From: an uncultured Clostridia bacterium
GTDB taxonomy: Bacteria > Bacillota > Clostridia > TANB77 > CAG-508
Direction of reading: 5' to 3'
DNA: 12,176 bases
Assembly (NCBI GenBank): GCA_947626705.1
Contig: CANQTJ010000042.1
Location: forward strand, 1-12,176
In this document: piece by piece, positions 8,889-12,176 of the stretch
Layout: the number at the start of each line of letters is the position of its first letter
How positions within the stretch are numbered: the first letter of the stretch is position 1
Program-made: the position numbers and the translations under genes
The notes under the pieces: generated by a model
The model's database searches: none
Told to the model about the DNA's origin: nothing
Seen by the model: the letters and a program-made list of their open reading frames with translations, nothing else

Positions 8889-10146
8889 ACTTAACAGAGT
8901 TAGTATTTTTATAATTATTATATTTTTCAATTGCCGTATCTGGATTATAAATTCCAGTAAAATCTTTAATTGGAGCAAATTCTTCATTTTCATTAACTCT
9001 AAGAAGTAACATATCATCAAAATATGAAAAAGCATCAAAAATGAAATTTTCAAATTTAAAAGTATTTGGTTTATCAGGTACTTGCTTAACTCCTTCGAAA
9101 TTTACAAAGGCATTTTTCTTAAATGCTCTGTGATATTTTAATTCTATATCTTTAACTTTATAAACCGCATCTAAGCTCATAATGTGTGAAAGCATATTAG
9201 CTTCTCTATATAAGTATGTATTCGTATTTCTAATTTTTCTTTCAGATAATTCTAATGAAATTTCATCATAATCAAGAATTGAAGGTTTTCCGTTTTTTTT
9301 ACAATATATAGCAGTTTTTTCTAGAGGTTCTTTTTTGAATATAGATTTTGACCCAATTTTCATGTTATTATATATAGTTAATCCTAAAAATAATGGGTCA
9401 ACATTTTTTAATAATACATTATCTATTCCACCGAAACATATCCATTTAATGCCATTGTTACGTAGTTCATCTAGTATTTGTGCTTTTTGCATTGCACGGA
9501 AAACATTACCATTTCCATTAGATGCTTCTTTAATCAAATATGGTTCTTGTAGTATAAGTTTTCCATTAATATCAATTATAGGTAATTTATCTTGTATAAA
9601 GAATTTTATTTTTTCTTTTGGGTAGTCAAAGAAATCATTAATTTCAAAGAAGTCTTGAGTTTGTTTATTATTTTCTTCGCTTGTCATTATATACCATGGA
9701 ATACAGGTTTTATATTTAGTATTTGTTTCTATAATATTTTCAGCTATTATTTGAAAAAGAGATTTTTTAAAAGGTTTTAAATTAAGCATATAAGTACCTT
9801 TTGGCCCCTTATAACCTAATCTAGTTCCTTGCCCACCAGCCATTGTAACTACTGCTATTTGATGATTGTGTATTATAGTTTCTCCTATTTCAGTGTAATA
9901 ATTAATTTCTGTATTACTTAATTTATTTTTTTCTATATGTTGTAGAGGTGAAATTTCTATATTGGAAGAATTTTTAGTTTCTTTTGAATCTTTATATAAT
10001 TTACATATATTTTCAAAATCTATATCTAGAATTTGATTAATTAATATATTTTTTTCTGTTTCAGAAATTTCATTATAAAAGTTTAATAAGTGTTCTTGTT
10101 TATATTTTTTTAGTAATTGTTCTACAATTTTCAGTTTATCATCCAT
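8878..10146 (-). CDS. UDPGP-family UDP-sugar pyrophosphorylase (UAP-like)
   Basis: The product should join UTP and a sugar-1-phosphate (N-acetylglucosamine-1-P or glucose-1-P) to make a UDP-sugar for envelope or glycan synthesis. The 422-residue protein carries the UDPGP-family features in order: nucleotide-binding GGQGTRLG (104-111) with PKG at 115-117, PWYIMTS (150-156), GNGNVFRAM (211-219), metal-binding D242-N243 with D250-P, E276-K277, a N317-x-x-x-H321 motif, H339, a KK pair at 343-344, and the C-terminal ENFIFDAF and EEFAP. These resemble eukaryotic UDP-GlcNAc pyrophosphorylase and the staphylococcal uridylyltransferase of the same family, and not the bacterial GalU or GlmU. Substrate choice cannot be read here. 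The ATG at 10146 follows AAAGGAG (10160-10154) by 7 bases. That site overlaps the stop of the upstream phosphoesterase gene, so the two are probably translationally coupled. Its own stop lies in the shared terminator. Confidence 0.88.
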   Translation of the reverse strand: MDDKLKIVEQLLKKYKQEHLLNFYNEISETEKNILINQILDIDFENICKLYKDSKETKNSSNIEISPLQHIEKNKLSNTEINYYTEIGETIIHNHQIAVVTMAGGQGTRLGYKGPKGTYMLNLKPFKKSLFQIIAENIIETNTKYKTCIPWYIMTSEENNKQTQDFFEINDFFDYPKEKIKFFIQDKLPIIDINGKLILQEPYLIKEASNGNGNVFRAMQKAQILDELRNNGIKWICFGGIDNVLLKNVDPLFLGLTIYNNMKIGSKSIFKKEPLEKTAIYCKKNGKPSILDYDEISLELSERKIRNTNTYLYREANMLSHIMSLDAVYKVKDIELKYHRAFKKNAFVNFEGVKQVPDKPNTFKFENFIFDAFSYFDDMLLLRVNENEEFAPIKDFTGIYNPDTAIEKYNNYKNTNSVKLKK

Positions 10147-10158
10147 ATTTGTTCTCCT

Positions 10159-10959
10159 TTAGGGGTTATTTGGAATAGCAGATATTAAAGTTCTAATTAT
10201 TTTTTCTTTGTCTGGCATATCAGATTTTTTTAAATCTTCAACTTCTTTTTTAATATCATAAGGAATTCTAACAGAATTAAAAGAAATAGAATTTAATTCT
10301 GTTTCACCATAATAACCTTCTAATATAATATATGATGCAAGTGTTGAAAATTTGTTAGTTTTATCTTCAATATCATTATTGTACATTTCTACTGGTACTC
10401 CTACACTTCCGGGGTTAAATATTGTTTTATTTTTATATCTTACTAGACAAGGAGTATGTATATGCCCAAATCCAATAATATCTGGAATAGGGTCATTTTC
10501 ATTTTTATTAATAAATTTAGTATTTTCAAATAATCGGTCTGCTTGTATTTCTAAGTGACTACGTTCAGAATTTTTGTTAGAAAACATTGGATTAAAAATT
10601 TCATCGAGTCTATATGGAGAAGCGTGAAAAAGTCTTATTAAGTGCCCACTCATATAAAATTCATAAGATATAGGTAATGAAGCAATAAATTTAGCACGTT
10701 CTTCACCAATTATATTTCTAGACCAAGGTTTTTTGCTTTTTAATAAAGGTTTGCATATTGCATAGTCACAGTTGCCAAGTAAGATAACATCACATGTTTC
10801 TCTAACTTTGTCTATTACTAAATCTGGATGTGTGCATTTTGTTACACAATCGCCTAAACAGAAAATCTTATTTATCCTTCTTTTTTTAATATCATTTAGT
10901 ACAGCATTTAGTGCTGTTATGTTTCCGTGTATATCTGAAATAATGGCAATTTTGTCCAA
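10159..10959 (-). CDS. Calcineurin-like metallophosphoesterase (YfcE/MJ0936-type)
   Basis: A 266-residue soluble protein with the full two-metal phosphoesterase signature: D9-x-H11-GN, G36-D37-C, G62-N63-C-D65, H112 and G165-H166-x-H168. The GNCD form of the third motif and the FNPGSVGVP segment point to the YfcE/MJ0936 group of phosphodiesterases. The natural substrate is not evident; members hydrolyse model phosphodiesters, and related proteins include bis(5'-nucleosyl)-tetraphosphatases. The start is TTG at 10959, supported by AAAAGGAGG (10975-10967) 7 bases upstream. It is the first gene of a two-gene minus-strand unit with the UDP-sugar pyrophosphorylase (12 bases between them), which hints at a role in sugar-nucleotide or phosphorylated-intermediate turnover. 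That link is inference from position only. I found no convincing promoter for it. Confidence 0.9.
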   Translation of the reverse strand: MDKIAIISDIHGNITALNAVLNDIKKRRINKIFCLGDCVTKCTHPDLVIDKVRETCDVILLGNCDYAICKPLLKSKKPWSRNIIGEERAKFIASLPISYEFYMSGHLIRLFHASPYRLDEIFNPMFSNKNSERSHLEIQADRLFENTKFINKNENDPIPDIIGFGHIHTPCLVRYKNKTIFNPGSVGVPVEMYNNDIEDKTNKFSTLASYIILEGYYGETELNSISFNSVRIPYDIKKEVEDLKKSDMPDKEKIIRTLISAIPNNP

Positions 10960-10980
10960 TTTTTGGCCTCCTTTTAATAT

Positions 10981-10994
10981 ACATTAATTAATGT
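10981..10994. promoter_or_regulatory. Perfect 14-bp palindrome upstream of the phosphoesterase gene
   Basis: ACATTAATTAATGT is its own reverse complement and sits 6 bases upstream of the Shine-Dalgarno of the leftward operon. In this position a bound dimeric repressor would block transcription of the phosphoesterase/pyrophosphorylase pair. It is AT-rich and could be accidental; no regulator gene is in the window. Confidence 0.35.
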
Positions 10995-11058
10995 TAATAA
11001 TGTCTGCTTTTATCTTAGCTATAAAGGAATTTTTTATGTTCCTTTTTTAATTATTAAT

Positions 11059-11075
11059 ATTTTACTATAAAAATA
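11059..11075 (+). repeat. 17-bp direct repeat, copy 1
   Basis: ATTTTACTATAAAAATA here is repeated exactly at 12016-12032, 957 bases away. The two copies bracket the inverted repeat, the small ORF and the guanylate-kinase-like gene. A third partial match (ACTATAAAAAAT) lies at 12082-12093. Confidence 0.55.
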
Positions 11076-11112
11076 AAAAAAAATCTACTCTGTATATATT
11101 TGAATTTTGATA

Positions 11113-11201
11113 TTTTTTTTATAAATCGTTACAATTCACAGCTAGTATCTTAATTAAATAAAAATTTTAAAACTGTGAATTGTAACAATTAATCAAAAAA
11201 A
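11113..11201. repeat. Long inverted repeat in the divergent promoter region
   Basis: A perfect 14-bp inverted repeat, GTTACAATTCACAG (11128-11141) and CTGTGAATTGTAAC (11173-11186), surrounds 31 bases of AT-rich DNA. Pairing continues outward with three mismatches to 11113 and 11201, giving 26 of 29 paired positions. Each arm is itself a partial dyad (TGTGA, four bases, TAACA), loosely like a LacI- or Rex-type operator half-set, with centres 45 bp apart. T-runs lie on the 5' side and A-runs on the 3' side on both strands, so it does not have the layout of a terminator. It may be a paired operator, a cruciform, or the remnant of a small mobile element. Confidence 0.75.
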
Positions 11202-11239
11202 AAGAAAAAAATTTTAGTATTTTTTATGTTAATAATTTC

Positions 11240-11268
11240 TTGAAATATAATTTAAAAAATAATATAAT
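11240..11268 (+). promoter_or_regulatory. Sigma-A-type promoter for the small ORF and kinase-like gene
   Basis: TTGAAA (-35, 11240-11245), a 17-base spacer and a perfect TATAAT (-10, 11263-11268). The predicted transcript start near 11275 lies within the Shine-Dalgarno sequence AAAGGAGG (11273-11280), so the leader would be only about 12 bases. A second TATAAT at 11246-11251 has no good -35 but would give a longer leader. Confidence 0.65.
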
Positions 11269-11286
11269 AAGTAAAGGAGGATTAAA

Positions 11287-11418
11287 ATGTTTAATTTAAT
11301 AAAAGATGATTTTGATGAAAATGTAGATGATATAATTAATTCAATAAATAAAATTTTAGATAAAAAAGAAGAAGAAGAAAAAGAAGGAAAAGATATAGAT
11401 AAAGAGAAGAGGAAATAA
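11287..11418 (+). CDS. Small charged protein, 43 residues, unknown function
   Basis: An ATG at 11287 preceded by a strong AAAGGAGG (11273-11280, 6-base spacing) and a good promoter opens a 43-codon frame ending in TAA 11416-11418. The protein starts MFNLIKDDFDENVDD, continues with a short amphipathic-looking stretch (IINSINKILDKK), and ends in a Glu/Lys/Asp-rich tail (KKEEEEKEGKD). There is no Cys, signal peptide or membrane segment; it is probably helical or disordered. I do not recognise a family. The kinase-like gene starts one base after its stop, and that gene's ribosome binding site lies inside this ORF, so translational coupling is likely. The tight spacing and strong start signals are the main evidence that it is real. 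Confidence 0.65.
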   Translation: MFNLIKDDFDENVDDIINSINKILDKKEEEEKEGKDIDKEKRK

Positions 11419-11419
11419 T

Positions 11420-12016
11420 ATGAAATTAATATATATGATGGGGAAAAGTTCATCAGGAAAAGACACTATATATAATATTTTAAAAAAGAAAATGAAAATA
11501 AATACATATATAATGTATACTACAAGACCTATGAGAGAAGGAGAAAAGAATGGTGAAACTTATAATTTTATAACTACAAACGAAATGAAAAAATATATTG
11601 AGGGCAAAAAAGAGCAACAAGTAATAGAGTATAGAACTTATAAAACTGTAAAGGGTCCATGGACTTATGCTACAATTAATGATAAACAATTTAAAACAGA
11701 TAATGATATGTTAATGGTAGGAACTTTAGAGTCATATATGAAAATAAAAGAGTGCTTCGGAGGTAATGTAGATATTCAAATTTTACCTATTTATATTGAA
11801 GTGCCAGATAATATTAGATTAAAAAGAGCTATTGAAAGAGAGGAAAACGAAAAAAAACCAAATTATGCAGAGTTATGTAGAAGATTTTTAGCCGATAGTA
11901 AAGATTTTTCGGAAGTGAATTTAAAACATGCTGAAATAAATAAAAGATTTAGTAATATTAATTTAAATGATTGTGTTAAACAAATAATAGATTATATAGA
12001 TTCTGAAAATATATGA
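11420..12016 (+). CDS. Divergent guanylate-kinase-like protein
   Basis: A 198-residue P-loop kinase of the guanylate kinase family. The phosphate-binding loop is G8-K-S-S-S-G13-K14-D15-T16. The nucleotide-monophosphate part has the Gmk signature TTRPMREGEKNG (34-45) with R36, R39, E42 and Y48, and E70 follows in IEYR. Lid arginines may be R133, R136, R140 and R154/R155. Two departures from standard Gmk are visible: Asp after the P-loop Lys, as in PhnN-type kinases, and the usual YYGT segment replaced by WTYAT (81-85) after about five extra residues. GMP kinase activity is therefore plausible but uncertain, and another nucleotide or sugar phosphate could be the substrate. In Bacillota the housekeeping gmk normally lies beside rpoZ, so this is likely a paralogue. 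The ATG at 11420 follows AAGAGGA (11407-11413) by 6 bases. It ends in TGA. Confidence 0.8.
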   Translation: MKLIYMMGKSSSGKDTIYNILKKKMKINTYIMYTTRPMREGEKNGETYNFITTNEMKKYIEGKKEQQVIEYRTYKTVKGPWTYATINDKQFKTDNDMLMVGTLESYMKIKECFGGNVDIQILPIYIEVPDNIRLKRAIEREENEKKPNYAELCRRFLADSKDFSEVNLKHAEINKRFSNINLNDCVKQIIDYIDSENI

Positions 12017-12032
12017 TTTTACTATAAAAATA
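12016..12032 (+). repeat. 17-bp direct repeat, copy 2
   Basis: Exact copy of ATTTTACTATAAAAATA found at 11059-11075. It begins on the last base of the kinase-like gene's stop codon. No clear terminator hairpin follows the gene in 12017-12115, which otherwise shows only AT-rich sequence. Confidence 0.55.
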
Positions 12033-12115
12033 GAGAAAACAATAGAAAAAGTTAGATTTTGAAAAAATATAAAGATAAAAAACTATAAAAAATCATAAAT
12101 TAGCTATCATTGTTA

Positions 12116-12144
12116 TTGGAATTTTTTTCATAATTTGGTATAAT
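12116..12144 (+). promoter_or_regulatory. Rightward promoter leading out of the window
   Basis: TTGGAA (-35, 12116-12121), a 17-base spacer and TATAAT (12139-12144) preceded by TG in the extended -10 position (12136-12137). The start site would be near 12151 and the gene it serves lies beyond the window; no start codon with a ribosome binding site is seen in the remaining bases. Confidence 0.6.
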
Positions 12145-12176
12145 ATATATTGATGGTGCATTATTCTAGTCGTACT

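Larger units (their letters stand above)
10960..11286. other. Divergent intergenic region, 327 bases
   Basis: A very AT-rich gene-free stretch between the leftward phosphoesterase and the rightward small ORF. In order it holds the phosphoesterase ribosome binding site, a 14-bp palindrome, a weak 7-bp hairpin (AAAGGAA 11023-11029 with TTCCTTT 11039-11045 and further T residues), one copy of a 17-bp direct repeat, a long inverted repeat, and the rightward promoter and ribosome binding site. No tRNA or recognised riboswitch is visible. Confidence 0.8.

Noticed and set aside
9335..9780. Two plus-strand frames inside the pyrophosphorylase gene
   Set aside because: They are antisense to conserved motifs of a clearly real minus-strand gene.
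10352..10987. Plus-strand frames over the phosphoesterase gene
   Set aside because: Antisense to the complete metallophosphoesterase motif set; composition is not that of a real protein.
11023..11048. Possible terminator AAAGGAA / TTCCTTT followed by T residues
   Set aside because: The 7-bp stem has two G-C pairs and a 9-base loop, and on the plus strand there is no gene upstream for it to terminate; too weak to call.
11128..11186. CRISPR-like or riboswitch interpretation of the inverted repeat
   Set aside because: There is only one pair of arms in opposite orientation, with no regularly spaced direct repeats, and no known riboswitch core is recognisable.
11229..11689. Minus-strand frames over the small ORF and the kinase-like gene
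   Set aside because: They overlap genes with strong start signals on the plus strand and are Ser/Phe/Ile-rich reversals of AT-rich codons.

Overview
The window is a stretch of AT-rich bacterial chromosome (roughly 30% G+C by eye) from a Bacillota-type organism, most likely a clostridial lineage of the uncultured gut kind. I infer this from the low-GC Gram-positive style of RpoB and RpoC (no large proteobacterial insertions, RpoC of 1173 residues, acidic RpoB tail), the strong AGGAGG-type ribosome binding sites, the GTG and TTG starts and the use of TAA and TGA as stops with TGG for Trp (standard code). The exact taxon cannot be fixed from this sequence.

Layout. Positions 1-8858 (+ strand) look like one transcription unit: rpoB (5' end cut by the window edge), a 121-base spacer with unusual features, rpoC (GTG start), an M14-type zinc carboxypeptidase-like gene (TTG start) and tadA. 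It ends at a 19-bp, almost pure A/T hairpin at 8848-8888, shared with a converging unit. Positions 8878-10959 (- strand) hold a two-gene unit: a calcineurin-like phosphoesterase (TTG start) followed 12 bases later by a UDPGP-family UDP-sugar pyrophosphorylase. The 327-base divergent region 10960-11286 carries a 14-bp palindrome, a striking long inverted repeat and a good sigma-A promoter facing right. That promoter drives a 43-residue charged ORF and, one base after its stop, a divergent guanylate-kinase-like gene (11420-12016). The last 160 bases are non-coding and end with a good extended -10 promoter pointing out of the window.

How the genes work together. rpoB and rpoC give the catalytic core of RNA polymerase. 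tadA makes inosine at the tRNA wobble position, so it is a translation gene carried on the transcription operon. In many Bacillota, rpoBC is followed by ribosomal protein genes and the fusA/tuf cluster; here the M14-like gene and tadA occupy that place. The minus-strand pair suggests nucleotide-sugar metabolism (cell-envelope precursors) with an accompanying phosphatase or phosphodiesterase, but the substrates are not known.

Most of the window is housekeeping. I see no phage, CRISPR, toxin-antitoxin or transposase signature. The parts most worth a second look are the divergent regulatory region with the adjacent small-ORF/kinase pair (10960-12032), the rpoB-rpoC spacer, the M14-like protein with an altered substrate-pocket motif, and the convergent terminator in which the two stop codons pair with each other.
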